Origin: Bugulina stolonifera | Lineage: Eukaryota; Bryozoa; Gymnolaemata; Cheilostomatida; Bugulidae | Length of the DNA: 64,000 bases | Assembly: GCA_935421135.1 (NCBI GenBank) | Contig: OW285190.1 | Coordinates: forward strand, 6,473,501-6,537,500 | Reading direction: 5' to 3' | Part shown: positions 12,795-25,513 of the stretch, piece after piece | How positions within the stretch are numbered: the stretch's first letter is position 1 | How the letters are laid out: each line of letters opens with the position of its first letter | The notes under the pieces: generated by a model | The model's input: only the letters and a program-made list of their open reading frames with translations | The model's database searches: none | What the model was told of the DNA's origin: nothing | Position numbers and translations under genes: made by a program

Positions 12795-13172
12795 GATGCA
12801 TTGTGCATGCATAGTGCGCAGTGCACAGTGCACAGTGCACAGTACATGTATAGTGCATAGCGCATAGTGTGTAGTGCAAAACGCATAGTGTATAGTGCAT
12901 TAGTGTATTTAGTGCATTAGTGTATTAGTGTATAGTGCATTAGTGTGTTAGTGTATTAGTGTATCAGTACATTAGTGTATAGTGCATTAGTGTATTAGTG
13001 CATTAGTGTATTAGTACATTAGTGTATAGTGCATTAGTGTATTAGTGCATTAGTGTATTAGTGTATTAGTGTATTAGTGCATTAGTGCATTAGTGCATTA
13101 GTGCATTAGTGCATTAGTGGATTAGTGCATTAGTGTATAGTGCATAAGTGCATTAGTGTATTAGTATATTAG
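12795..13172. repeat. Minisatellite based on AGTGCATT / AGTGTATT
   Basis: Dozens of tandem units of about 9-13 bp: agtgcatt, agtgtatt and agtgtat in mixed order, preceded by three agtgcac units. The array ends just left of an SL1 LTR. There are no direct repeats with unique spacers, so it is not CRISPR-like. Confidence 0.9.
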
Positions 13173-13248
13173 TACAATGCTACATCTTCCTTTTACCGGA
13201 AGTTGTCACCTGAAACTTAAATAGTATAAAAGCATGTGCTTTTCTCAT

Positions 13249-13929
13249 TGTAAATCAGCTGATGTGCATGTCGTCCTAAGACGACCCATTGTCCAAAATG
13301 AATAACCTATGGGTGGTTTTAGGTCTTCTCATTAAATGAAAGTTCAACAGGTACTAGTAGTCCAATGACTACTCAAGACGACCCATGTGGTCCCGAGCCG
13401 ATGCTATTTTGCTATACTGAGAAATAGTATCAACTGAGACAACGAATACAAAAACAGTGCTCTTTATATACTATTAGAACTTCCGGAGGAAGTTCCGGTA
13501 AACGGCCAATAAGTGTCATAAAAGGCTGACATAGCGTCGTCCGGAAATTGCACAACAAGATGGTGGCTGGAAGCCCAAGGTCGACCCAAAACGTGTCGGG
13601 TACATTGAAAGATGTTTAAAATAGTCCAATTCATGTACAAAATAAGCATCAAGTACTTCTGAGAGGTCGGCCCTTTTTACATGTGTATAAAAAGGGCATA
13701 TAAAATATGTAATTGCTCAATAATGCACATTGTACATACAAGTACAGTATATAGGCATATAGTAATGTAATCATAGCAGTATGGTCAAAGCACGGATAAC
13801 AGCGTACTAATACAAGTCAAAATAATGTAGGCATAGATGAGTAGAGCTGTGACAACTAGCTGTACTTAAGGTACTGTATTGTCCATCAGGTAGGCTGAGG
13901 CCGTGTAGGCAAATGTCCTGACAATTACA
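13249..13929 (-). mobile_element. SL1 solo LTR
   Basis: It is collinear with the copy at 8841-9505: a gtcgtcc-rich left part, the TATATAAAG and AATAAA on the minus strand, the 'gaggtcgg-ccttttacatg-gtataaaa' block and the 'gtcctgacaattaca' end. The left end is approximate and no clean target duplication was seen. It sits about 0.8 kb upstream of the first conserved block of ZNF-A. Confidence 0.7.
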
Positions 13930-14759
13930 ATATCATATTAGTTGTAACTTTATAATCCAGACTTTCTAGGCTGGTAGCTCAGAGAGTTTTGACACAGCAT
14001 CTTGGCAATGGGCCATTTACTAACATGATTCAGATATGCAGGATCTGAGAAACACATGAAGAAGCTCTTTAAAATACATAAATAACCTAAGTCTAAATTG
14101 AGATTATTGTAGTCATACATAAAGCAGTTGTGATATGAAACACGTATCCAATATTTTATGAATGGGATAAGTCAATTGATACTGAGATATGCTCACACAA
14201 CACGCTGGCACTTGCTACCTCATGTTGACACACTAGGTTAACACATGTAAATACTACATTAACTCATAATCATTCTGTTTTTACATTTAAGACTTAGTGA
14301 TCTACGCATATACACATACAATGTACGTGTACGAGTACATATACACATATAACTCATTAAAGTGGTATTAATTAAACACTTTAATGAAGACTGACTTGTC
14401 ATAACACCAATCTACTAGTCCCAAGGTTTCCGCGCAAAGGGTTCATTCAAGCCAACACTGGAAGTTGATAAAGTTGCAGCATGCCAGTATTTAGAAGTTG
14501 TCTGAACATTCCACCAATAAAGTCAACAAGGATATACATGTATGTAGTAGTGCATGATGTTTCAGTTTCTTTCAGTTATTATAGAAGTTAAACTCTACAG
14601 TGTATGTAATTATTACATGTATGTGTATTACGTGTATTTAACAGAAATAAAACCACTTAATGTTGAATGGACTATGCCTTAAGGATTCCATGCATGTACC
14701 TCTGCATGTGATTGATGCAAACTGGCTTCATACATTTGCGAACAAGTAGAGTCACTTTA

Positions 14760-15027
14760 TTATTGTTTAATTTTAATCTGGCTTCAACGTCCATCTAGCG
14801 TATGAATCATGGCTAATAAAAATTCATGAAATCACAATAGCTTGGTGTAGCTTAAAGACTAACTCAAAAGGGTTGCTGCTTGGGCACAGCTTTATTCATA
14901 AAGTGGTTTGCACCTGTAGGAGCAAAGATTCTAGAAAAAAACTACAGAACCACACTTGGGGTATCAAACAATATCTACATGTTGTGAGCTGATGAAGAAT
15001 AATTGGAGTGGTCAGATTAAAGTACTG
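14760..15027 (+). promoter_or_regulatory. ZNF-A conserved promoter and 5'UTR exon
   Basis: This block is shared with the region upstream of ZNF-C (34,970-35,253), including 'gggttgctgcttgggcacag' and 'ctttatt'. Weaker forms occur before B, D and E. It ends in a conserved splice donor (AGTACTG|GTGAGT at 15,027/15,028), with the matching acceptor 'atcattgcag' at 15,731 just before coding exon 1. So this is most likely the promoter plus a non-coding first exon. Confidence 0.6.
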
Positions 15028-15254
15028 GTGAGTTGGTAAGTTAACATACGTTATTCAATGTGTATAAATGCTTCTGATAAAATTTGTTGATTGGTAGATG
15101 TTCATCCATGTTTGAGTTGATCACTTTGATTCTACATGTACATTTGGTCATGTTGAACAAGTGTCAATGACTGTTTCGCTGCTCTTTGGCATAGTTGTAT
15201 CTGTGTCTACATTGTATCTACGTGTTAGGGGGTTTGGCAATTTTCTATATATAT

Positions 15255-15536
15255 AATGTATTTTTAACAAGGAATTTATTTCTGCAAAGCGCAAGGTGGC
15301 GACAATAAAAGGGGTGCCTCGTGTGCAGTTCGTTCAGAGCATGTCCACTGCTCACCTGTGAAGCTTCCTTTTTTAAGGTTGCTGAGCTGGTGTAGTGGTA
15401 GCATGTTCTGTTCACTGTGCAAGGCGATTAGGTGCCGTAGAGGCCCCAGGTTCAAACCCCAGTCAGGGACTGGTACTTTCATGGATTTGAAACAAGTCTC
15501 TGACAGCTCAAAGATAAATTCCTTGCTAAAAATACA
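15255..15536 (+). mobile_element. tRNA-like SINE within inverted terminal sequences
   Basis: An A box (TGGTGTAGTGGTAGCA, 15,388-15,403) and B box (GGTTCAAACCC, about 15,449-15,459) mark a tRNA-derived promoter. The outer ends are inverted copies of each other: AATGTATTTTTAACAAGG at the left and its near reverse complement at the right, with one difference in about 25. It is either a foldback element with a tRNA-like centre or two SINEs in opposite orientation. It lies in the 5'UTR intron of ZNF-A and is absent from the paralogous ZNF-C intron. Confidence 0.65.
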
Positions 15537-15757
15537 TTATTGTATCTACATTATCAACATGATTGTATTATCTACATTATCTAAAGTGTACACGTATGTT
15601 AACAATTGTGTATATTATATGCTTGTACATGTACATGTAGTACATCCATCGTTCCAAAATATATAATATGTTGGTAACAATTGCCCGTAAATTGGTGATG
15701 TCACAATTGTCATAAATAATAATCATTGCAGAAAGGTGCTTATCATATTATACAAAC

Positions 15758-15839
15758 ATGCCCTTTTATTTGTGTCATCCGTGGACCCAGGCAAACCCTA
15801 CCCCACCAGAGAATGAATATAGCATCAGCCAAGACTCAG
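15758..15839 (+). CDS. ZNF-A coding exon 1 (shortened FWxPW module)
   Basis: ATG to a phase-1 donor (GACTCAG|GTATTT). It encodes 27 residues starting MPFYLCHPWTQANPT, homologous to exon 1 of ZNF-C (MSFNFWRPWTQANTT) but 18 bases shorter and with the FW pair changed to LC. Joining it to exon 2 (acceptor at 17,198 or 17,201) gives a TGA within about ten codons as I read the bases. The exon may therefore be upstream leader now, with translation beginning in exon 2. Confidence 0.6.
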
Positions 15840-17228
15840 GTATTTACAGTCTTATTTGGTAGTGTGGTCATTTCCTCGCTCTTTCTAATGTTAGTGGGTG
15901 TGCAGTTTGTCATTATACATATACAGCACATGTTCATTTATATCGGTTAGAACACTTTGATTCCTGAGCGCGTTCTTATGTGGCAGACCGTGGGGTCCTG
16001 GCCATTTTCTGTACTTTCCATCAAAATTTTAAACACATTAGTCTACGATGGACCTATACAAACTATATATCGAAATGAAGCTTAACACCTGTTAAATTAC
16101 TGACAAAAATCAGACTTGAGCTATCATGCATAGCCATTAGATGACAGTGAGATAGGTAAAACCCATTTTTATCATTCCACGAAAAACTGAAAACTAAAAA
16201 AATATATTTACCAAGTAAGTGCCCTGTTTCCTATCAAAATTTAGTTAACAGCATGCTCAAATACATGGTGTACTTGGATCAGTGTTTGAACCAAGTTCTA
16301 AGCCCTCATTACCAAAAATTTTATCAATCAAGCACCCAGTATCAAACCTACTGAAAGCGTCTGTTTTTACTTCAAACAGCAAGTGGCAGGCCAGAGGATA
16401 TAGTTGTTCCCAACAGCCAATTAACTCATTTGTATTAGCACTAGAAAGCCAGAGATTATGTATCAGCACAAAAAAGCCTGCTCTTTCTAAATATGGCTTT
16501 ATTTCTGTCATAGACTCAATAGTTTTCCTGTCATGAATAAAATACTGCAACTGCCAGTATACCCGTTCTCAGGGCTCAAAGATAATGCAATCATAACATG
16601 AGTTATAGTGGCACAACCCTCCAATAAACTGAGTAGGGGGTTAAGGGTGTAAACACAAGTTTTAGAGCAAATGTATATTCAACAAGTCTTAACTTTGTAA
16701 TCTTTTCATTCTTAAATTCCCAGAAGAGTACATTTTCAGTTTGGAGCTACAAAGTATATTTTGCAAAACATTCAGTATATAAAACAAAATTCTCAATTCC
16801 TGAGAAACTTAGCAGTAAATTCTCAGAGTAAACAAAATTCAAATCCATGCCAGCTCTGTTACATTTTTATTAGCTTCTTTGGTTTGTTTAACATTTAATA
16901 ATTACTAATCAGCAGAAACTCAACCCTAATCATATCACAGACTGATTTACTAGTCTGTGCTAAAAAGGGGAATTTCCTGAATAATCCAACCAGTGTTTAT
17001 ACTGAGGTGGTAGTTTTAGTTCACTCTGCCTCGTATTTCTTTTAAGTCATGTGTAACTATTGTGGGCTGATGTTGATAATATTGTCAAGCTGAGCTTCCA
17101 CGTAGGTACGCACATGTAAGTACTCATGTCTGAGTTGAATATGCTCTATGCAGATAAAGTGTAACTATTACTATACATAATTGTAATTACTGATAGTAGA
17201 CACAAGGAGTGACATAGAACACACTGAG

Positions 17229-18458
17229 ATGGAAACTGTTCAATCACTCATTCAATCAGCTAGTAACCACTCCATTAGCCAGTTATCATGCAGAGGTCAG
17301 TATGTTTATGTCTCTCAATCCAATGGTTTAATACTTATTTTGACAGAACAGTCATACAAACTTACAGGCACATCTACGATGTAGTAGTTCCACGTGCCGA
17401 GAGCCCATTGTTTAGATAAAGTGTAGAATTTGAAATGAATGAAGATGGTGCAGATTTTGCACACTGTGTCGTTTAGTCGTGGCGTTTGAAAAGTATATAT
17501 ATGACTATTTAGTCATTGCAGGATCAGTTGCCTTGTTGCTTTCAGCATCAATTTGATCTGGGTTATTTCATGCTTGATAGAGGCGATTTCAAACAAGTCA
17601 ACAGTAAAGGACATGAAAAAGCAGTCGTATGAGCAGACACCTACCTTTAATAACAGATACAACTATTACCAGTGTGACTTAACCTTTCCATCCTCCTCTG
17701 AACTTGGTGAACACTTGAAAACTTATGAAGGACTAAAAACCTGCCCATCCGATATTCGGTTGCATGAAAGAGAGGATGATGCTATATTATGCATGCAGAA
17801 GAGCACCGGTGCAAGACTGTTCAATTCCGCAGCACAAGTTGAAACAGATACAAATGAGAAAAAATACAAGTGCACAGAGTGTGAGCATAGTTTTACAACT
17901 AGAGGCAGTATGAAAAGGCACATGAGAACTCACAAGAGTGAAAGGTTATTCAAATGTTCACAGTGTGAGTATACTACTATGCAGCGAGTTCAGCTTAATA
18001 AGCACGTCAAAACACACACTAAAGATAAAATGTTTGACTGCACCTACTGTCGCTATAGTTCTACCAAAAGAGGGAATCTTGATACACACATTAGAACACA
18101 TACTGGTGAGAAACCATTCCAGTGTTCATATTGTGCCTATAGTTCTGCCAACAGCGGAGATCTAAAGAAGCATATTAGAACACATACTGGTGAGAGACCA
18201 TTCCAGTGTTCATATTGTGACTCTAACTTTGCTGAAAAAGGAGCACTGGATAGACATATTAAAATACATACTGGTGAGAGACCATTCCGATGTCATTATT
18301 GTGACTTTGCTTCTGCCAGAAAAGGAAACCTTGGTAAACATATTCGGACACACACTGGTGAGAGACCATTTCAGTGTTTGTATTGTGACTACAGCTCTGC
18401 CCAGAAGGGAACTCTTGATACACATACCAGAACACAGCATGGTATTGAGAGACAATAA
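17229..18458 (+). CDS. ZNF-A, C2H2 zinc-finger protein with seven fingers
   Basis: Two exons, 17,229-17,295 (METVQSLIQSAS...) and 17,581-18,458, phase 1 at the junction, 314 residues. After a degenerate finger (YYQCDLTF, lacking Cys1 and the last His) and a variable spacer come seven C2H2 fingers from about residue 120 to the end, joined by HTGEKP/HTGERP linkers. Fingers 1 and 2 (YKCTECEHSF..., FKCSQCEYTT...) have atypical HKSERL and HTKDKM linkers and are the most conserved across paralogues. It is a likely nuclear sequence-specific DNA-binding protein. The start was chosen because exon 1 does not join in frame. Its introns are nearly identical to those of ZNF-C in places. The family is recognised; the target is unknown. 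Confidence 0.85.
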
Positions 18459-19195
18459 TAAGACTTTAACTTTGCCCAAAATGGAAATTTTAACATTCAT
18501 GTTGTAACTCATACGTCATGTAGACTTACTCTGACTATGTTTCAGTATGAGGTGGAACTCCTAGCAAACATGACAATTCAATACGCTACTGAGATCAATC
18601 AATTCTACAGATCACGATTCTATAGCTCTATTGGCAGCAGCTATCTCAAAGTGGATGTAGCCAAGCACACATTTACTGGGAAAACCCATTTAACTGCACA
18701 CAATGTGACTTCTATTGTACTTTGACAAAGTACCTAGAGAGATGTTGAAGTTCAAACTGTAGGGAAATTCCTGGAGTTATACAGAACGAGGCCATAGTCA
18801 CAGTGCAAATGTATAATGCTGCACATACACATAAACATACATGTGTGCACATCTGATGTGCCAATAGTTTATGCTAGAACATACTACAGCATGTCTGTAT
18901 GTTGTAGGATTTACATGTACTATGTTTATGTCAACAATGTTTGATGGTCCCTGATATTAAATACAGATTTATATATGCATGTGCATTTTTAATGACTCAC
19001 AGAGTGCTATGTTATAGATTTTGTCATCAGATTCCAATAGTTTAGTTTTAATAACATGTAAATGTAACAGTGTAGATATATTAGTGATTTTCAACTAGAT
19101 TTGATATCAGGACTGCAGTAGTTACTCGCCTGCAAGTTGTCTTTTTTATTTCTGCATTTTCAAGGCTTTGTAAGTCACATTTTACATTTTCGTAA

Positions 19196-19201
19196 AATAA
19201 A
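19196..19201 (+). terminator. Poly(A) signal of ZNF-A
   Basis: AATAAA inside the block 'cgtaaaataaa' and 'tcgctcttta-aatactt', which is repeated behind ZNF-B and ZNF-C at the same relative place. The 3'UTR is about 740 bases. Confidence 0.7.
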
Positions 19202-20017
19202 TTCGCTCTTTAGAATACTTGTAAAGTGGTTATCTTTATTACATATATACACTATTATATTCATAGCATTGGCACTGGTATATGTACAGAAATAATGTAC
19301 AATATGGAAGAAAAGAATATTAGTTATTCATTGAAACCCAAATTATTATCTATATTATTTGTTCTGATAAGATGTGTTACCAAGAATAGTGATAGAAAGT
19401 TTAGTGAGTCAAGATAGCCATGAGTTCAAATGACAAAGTTGCATTACAATGTTTCCCCAACTGTATTTTGACCCCTGAACTCCTGCATGCTATTAATAGC
19501 ATAGAATTACCTACCTGATACCCTCTTCCAATATGTTGCATATTTTGTCAGCAGCTTTCCTTGTGACTGAATGTTTGTGGATGTATCAAACACAAAAATC
19601 ATATTGATCCAATAAGTTTCTATGTAAACAGTGAATCATTGAAGGCATGAGTGTAGTTATCACATGTACATGTACAAGTATATGTCGTATGTGGACAATG
19701 AGTCATTGAAAGCATGAGTTCGCTTATTTATACTGCTATACAGAAATACATTACAATGAGTAAACTATCATTGTGTATAACCTTCATTGCTGAGGTGAAG
19801 TGTATATATTGTACTTCTTCAGAAATTATACTGCAATTCTAAGACATTGCATGTTGACATAGTTAAGTTATACTAAAACACTATCCTTTTTGTTAACTTA
19901 AATCTACTAATAGAGCTCAATATTGTATAAATTGACCTGCATGCTTCAAAACCAGCACTGCCAGAATAAAGTTGGCACAAAAAGGCTACTTGCTCGGGCA
20001 TAAAAATTATCATTATT

Positions 20018-20180
20018 TATAAAGCAGATGGTGGAAACAGAAATTCCTAGAATCAATTGGTTAAATCTAGTTTACACTAATACAGTTGTAGAGCTAAAGT
20101 AGAGGTACATTGTATGTCAAACAATATCTACATTCTGTAAACTGTGAAGGTATTTTTGGAGTGGTTTAACTGAAGCACTG
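20018..20180 (+). promoter_or_regulatory. ZNF-B promoter (TATAAAG) and 5'UTR exon
   Basis: TATAAAG at 20,018-20,024 lies about 155 bases before a conserved donor (GCACTG|GTGAGT, exon end 20,180). The acceptor is at 20,478-20,479 ('atcattgtag'). The whole block is closely matched upstream of ZNF-E (44,702-44,864). Confidence 0.6.
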
Positions 20181-20508
20181 GTGAGTTGGTTAGTAAACAC
20201 ACACAATTCTACGGTGCACTGATACAGTAACTGTGTGCTCATATGCTTCTGATGAGTTCTTTGAGTCATCAATATTCTCCAGTGCTAGTGCTGCCATTGA
20301 CCATGATAATCCTGCTTCTACTTGTTGATTAAGTGCTGCTGGCTGTTCTCATGTTATGGGTGGTCAGCTTCGGCACAAGCAAATATCTGCATGAAGCTTT
20401 CTACATGTGTACTGCGTCTACCACATAGTATATATCCAAGTGAGATGAATGTAGATTATTCGTAGTGTGATCATTGTAGCAATGTACATGTATTCACTAG
20501 GCACAAAC

Positions 20509-20608
20509 ATGTCCTCTAGCTTTTGGCGTCCATGGATTCGGACTGACCCGGCCCAGGCGGAGTATAACCACAGCAGCAGAAATTCCATACAAGCCTGTCA
20601 TGATTTAG
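20509..20608 (+). CDS. ZNF-B coding exon 1 (FWxPW module)
   Basis: The exact 100-base coding exon shared by C, D and (before its insertion) E: 33 codons plus one base, starting MSSSFWRPWIRTDPAQ, with donor TTAG|GTATGG. The first exon is intact, but exon 2 (from 22,042) reads into TGA when joined in phase 1. This exon may be leader for a protein starting at 22,081, or it may splice elsewhere. Confidence 0.65.
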
Positions 20609-21010
20609 GTATGGCCAGTCTTACATTCTTGTTGTAATGCACAATGTATATTTGTAATTAGTTTATACAAAATAGAACCATCTGTTTGTCCGAAACTATG
20701 GATATGGATGTATTGCATACAACTGTAATACACTAGCTCTGCATGTGAGCCTGTAAATACATTTTTAGAGGCAAGCAACTACCCTAAGTTGCACATGCTA
20801 CATGTAGCTTCATGGACCGATGATCACTGTTTCACAGATATAGTTATACCATGGAAATTTATAAAGTCAAAACATTGTCACCTTTCTTTCTCAATGTATA
20901 TGAATAGTGTATACAAGCACTTTGTGCTTGGTCTGCGATGCAGGACCTCTGGTGGCACAGGCATGTTGCAATGACTCCAGTAATTTGTTCACGTATCAAC
21001 ATTGTAATAT

Positions 21011-21753
21011 TGTAATGTTTTTTGGTTTCTGGTGTGGTCGTCCTAAGACGACTCCCGAGTCCCAAGTGAAGTGCCTATTTGTGTAGTGCTAAGCCTTCTC
21101 ATTACATGAAAGATTGATCGGTGTCAGTAGTCAAAGAACTACTAAAGACGACCCATATGATCGCTAGTTATGCTTGTTTACTATACTGAGAAAGAGAGTG
21201 GTCCGACCTAGTAGGCAGTTGTGTTGTAAGGTCGAGGACCTTAGCAACTAGAATGACCTATCTACGAAGTGAGAGTCTCTATATGTAAGTATAGATGTGT
21301 CTTTATTGAGATCCAAGCAAGAACTGAGACAACAAACATAAAAACACTGCCCTTTATATAGTAAGAGAACTTCCGGACGAAGTTCTGGTTAAAAGGCCGA
21401 CATAGTGTCGGGAAAAGATGACATAGGGTCGTCCAAAACTTGCGCAACAACATGGCGCCGGAAGCCCGTTGCCCGGGTTATTACAAAAGATGCTTAGAAT
21501 CATCCAATTCATATACAGAATGAATATCAAGTAATTCTGAGAGGTCGGGCCTCTTTACATGGGTATAAAATAGTATAATGACTTAGTAATGCTATATACA
21601 AGTATGTAATTATCCAATGTATGGTTAGACATGTATTACAAGGCAAGTATGAGTATAGAAACAGCTAAGTGCAATGGGTACTAGCAGATATATATGCATG
21701 GATACGTATATAGTTAATGTCAGGTGGTTGGAAGACTGTGCGTAACCATCACA
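21011..21753 (-). mobile_element. SL1 solo LTR in ZNF-B intron 1
   Basis: It starts TGTAATG and ends ACCATCACA, with the 4-bp duplication ATAT on both sides (21,007-21,010 and 21,754-21,757). TATATAAAG and the AATAAA lie on the minus strand, antisense to ZNF-B. Confidence 0.8.
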
Positions 21754-22080
21754 ATATCACACATTATCTTGCATGTGGTTACACACCCATTTACTTCTTG
21801 CAATTATCTTTAGTACTCTAACCAATTATATTTATATTGAGCTGCTACTACCTGTACAATGTATATTATTAGCAATTCACAGTCATATGGCTTGACTCTC
21901 CACATACATGTAGCTGTGCTTTGCTGTGTATAATCATAATGCTAAGGTCTGCTACTAAGAAAGCATGAGTATCCTAAGGTGAACAGACTCTTTAGATATA
22001 GAGTATTATTACTAGCATATACATATGATTATTCAAGATAGACACAAGGAGTGATATTTGACTAAAATAGTAATACTGGG

Positions 22081-23532
22081 ATGGAAACTGTTGAAACACA
22101 CATTGAGGTAGCTAATAGCCACTGCATTAGTCAACCAACATGTGAAGGTAAGTACATGTGTATCTCTCAGCCCAATAGTTTAACTGTTATCTTAATAGTA
22201 CATGTATCACGATACAGACAAAAATGTTTACACCTAGACACTTGTATGTTACATTTACCTCGGCTATGACATACATGTGACTTGTACTTTATCCGTTACC
22301 AACAGAAGTACATTTTTTATGTGCAATGCATAACTTGAAATTATCGCAGACGGTAAAAAAATACACCTCATTGGCTTTTCTATGTTAGAGTTTCAAAAGC
22401 AGATGAATGAAAATGCATTACAAAATCTAGTTACCGTTGCTTTCATCATCAACCTGATCTCGTTGTTGTATGTTAAATAGATGGGAATTCCAACAAACAA
22501 GCGGTAGAAGGAGCTACTACAAAGACACAGTGGCTTATCTCTACATATGAGAACTTGTACAAGAGTGATCAGTTTGACGTCAACATTGCATTCTCTCCTG
22601 TACTTGGTGAACGCATGAGAATGCATGAAGGACTGAAAACATGCAAGTCTGGTCTTGATCTTCAGGAAGGAGAGGATACCTCCGTATGTAGCAAGCAAAC
22701 ACAGACTAGTCAAAAACACTTCAGTGTTACAGCGCAGGTTGAAACAGATACAAATAGGAAAGGATACATGTGCACCAACTGTGAGCATAGTTTTTCAACT
22801 AAAGATAATATGCAAAGACACATGGGAACGCATAAGAATGAAAAGTTAGTCAAATGCACGAAAGTAAATTATACAAGAGTGCAGTTAGCTCAGCTTAACG
22901 GACACATCAACAAACATACTGGTAAGAGACAATTTGAGTGTTCATATTGTGACTACAGCTCGGCCAATAGAGGACATCTTAAGATACATATAAGAACTCA
23001 CACTGGTGAGAGACCATTCCAGTGTTCATATTGTGACTCTAGCTTTGCCCAAAAAATAAATCTTAAGGAACATAGTAGAACACACACAGGTGAGAGACCA
23101 TTCCAATGTTCATATTGTGACTCCGCTTTTGCCCAAAAAGTAAATCTTAAGAAGCATATTAGAACGCACACTGGTGAGAGACCATTCCTATGCTCATATT
23201 GTGACTCTGCGTTTGCCCAAAGAGGAAGTCTTGATAGACATATTAGAACACATACTGGTGAGCGGCCGTTTAAGTGTTCCTATTGTGACTCCGCTTTTGC
23301 CCAAAAAGGAAGTCTTAATGAACATATTAGAACGCACACTGGTGAAAGACCATTCCGATGTCATTATTGTGACTTTACTTCTGCCAGAAAAAGAGACCTT
23401 AGAAAACATATTATTCAGACACACACTGGTGGGCAATCATTTCAGTGTTTGTATTGTGACTACAGCTCTGCCCAGAAGGGGCATCTTGATAGACATACTA
23501 GAAAACAGCATAATATTGAGAAACAATATTAA
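22081..23532 (+). CDS. ZNF-B, C2H2 zinc-finger protein with eight good fingers and one broken
   Basis: Exons 22,081-22,147 (METVETHIEVANSH...) and 22,481-23,532, 372 residues. The N-terminal relic finger is almost erased (YKSDQFDVNIAF). Finger 2 reads KCTKVNYT, so Cys2 is Val and it probably cannot bind zinc. The remaining fingers are canonical, several with the near-identical core CSYCDSAFAQK, joined by HTGERP linkers; finger 8 has an extra residue between the two His (HIIQTH). It is a likely nuclear DNA-binding protein. Exon 1 upstream does not join in frame, hence this start. The coding sequence is uninterrupted. Confidence 0.85.
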
Positions 23533-24354
23533 GCTTATAGCTTTGCCCAAATGAAAATCTTGGCAATCATATTGTAACACATACATGTAGATGTAGGCCT
23601 ACTGCTGAGAGGCCATTTAAATGCACATATTCGGGCATATACTAGCGAAAAATATTGAAAAACATGTACATCTGTAGCTGAGAGGCCCATGATGTGGACT
23701 TAATCTGACTATGTTTAAGTAACAGGGGGAACTCCCAGCAGATTACAATTCAGCACACAGCTGAGATCACTCAATTGTACAGATCATGATTCTATAGCTC
23801 TATAATTGACATCAGTTATCTCAAGGTGGGCATTGCAAAGCACACACTTACTGAGAAATCATATTTAACTGCACGCAATGTGAATTTCATTTCATGTTGA
23901 CAAAATACTTTGAGAGATATTGAAGTTCAAACTGTGGGAGAATTTTCCGAGATATTCAGAACAAGGCCATAGTCACAGTGCAAATAGTGTACAATGCTGC
24001 TCATACATGTAAACATACACGTGTGTACATCTTATGCTAGAACATACTACAGCATGTTCATTACGTTGTAGGATTTACACGTACTATGTTTATGTCAACA
24101 TTGTACGATGCTCCCTGATGTACAGATGTATGTATGTATGCACATTTTTAATGACTCACTGAATTCTATATTATAGATTTTGTCATCAGTTTCCAAGATT
24201 TTAGTTTGTAATAACATGTAGATGTCCAGTGTAGGTGTATTAGTAACTTTCAAAGAAGAGTGTTTAATATCAGGACTGCAGCAGTGATTCTCCTGGCAGT
24301 TCTCTTTATATTTCTGTATTTTCAAAGTTCTAAGTGCATTTTACATTTTCGTAA

Positions 24355-24360
24355 AATAAA
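24355..24360 (+). terminator. Poly(A) signal of ZNF-B
   Basis: AATAAA in the conserved 3'UTR end block shared with ZNF-A and ZNF-C ('gtaaaataaa', then 'cttgctctttacaatactt'). Confidence 0.7.
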
Positions 24361-25513
24361 CTTGCTCTTTACAATACTTGGCCAGCTGGTTATCTTCATT
24401 ACACACTATTATATTCATAGTATTGGTACACTGTAAGGACATCATGTACAGCTATACTGTATTATAATTATGCATTTAGCCATGGAAGAAGGAATAGTTC
24501 TAGTTCTTCATTGAAACTAATGCTTTTTCCTACTTTATTTGTTCTATAAGTTGCGTTACCAAGAGTAGTTATAATAGAAATCTTAGTAGGCCAAGATATG
24601 CATGAGTGCAAATGATGAAGTTTCATTACATTGTACCTCAAACTGTATTTTGACCCCGAACTGAACAACTGCAACTGAAATAATAATATAGAATATTGTA
24701 GTGTGTCGTTGTAGATCTGATCTATCGCACCACCCTCACTCCATCAACTAGGCCAGGGGGTTATCTGCGTGGATTCTCTAGGAGGTCCAAGCGGTCACAT
24801 AAGTCAGGATGTATATTAAACAATACTATTTGTATATGACAAGATGGGACAACGGAAGGACGACCAGCAACCTGGGTGACTAACTGAGTAACTCTAAATA
24901 ATATGATAACGGCTCACTGGCCCAACTAATAAGCTATTCTAGAATGTGCAACTATGATATGACTGTATGCTCTATTCACGTAAATCTCACTGTACTATTC
25001 CCCATGTATCATTAACCAATATATATATATTATATATCAAGACTATGACAATTGTACTCAATTCACAATTCGCTGTACGTAATTTATCCACTGAATTATC
25101 CACAATATCTTACACAATGCAACGTCACGTAATACCATTTATATCCAAGATTATCACAATTACTTCAACAAGTATCATACAATTTGTCTCTAAGAATTCC
25201 AAGTTCAATTACTAATTATCCACATGTATATCCACTTACTATAATATCAATATATCGCTAGCTCAAGCATCAATGTATTACTTCACGTTTCACGTTCATC
25301 TATACCTTATACATATATATATTCAATATAACTTCACTTTGATTTCCTTTCATATCCCTTGTTCTATTTACTTATTCAATCCACAATCTATTTAACGAGA
25401 GAACAGGGATTATACATAAAATACCCATATTAAAATACAAAGCTAACTAGATAAAATATTCATGACTTGCTGTACTAGAGAAAAATACTAAATCAGTGAA
25501 CAACTACATGTAT
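24361..25513. other. No supported gene; left flank of the LTR elements
   Basis: No exon, finger or element terminus is recognised. The base composition changes after about 24,700, where a low-ACATGT stretch with GATCTGATCTATCGC-like sequence begins. This may be part of a further, unidentified element. Confidence 0.4.

Noticed and set aside
12795..13172. CRISPR-like repeat array
   Set aside because: Units are 9-13 bp, contiguous and without unique spacers, in a eukaryotic context.
15375..15470. A tRNA gene
   Set aside because: A and B boxes are good but the acceptor stem does not close and the sequence continues into a SINE body with a tail.
16257..16550. Overlapping open frames of 97 (minus) and 84 (plus) codons in ZNF-A intron 1
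   Set aside because: No splice context on either strand, no recognised domain, and no equivalent in the paralogous introns; perhaps an element fragment.
17938..18512. Alternate frames over the ZNF-A finger exon on both strands (also at 23.2, 41.5 and 48.2 kb)
   Set aside because: Recurrent shadows of the repeated finger sequence, e.g. H-I-L-V-R/S-D-H-S, in every gene of the cluster.
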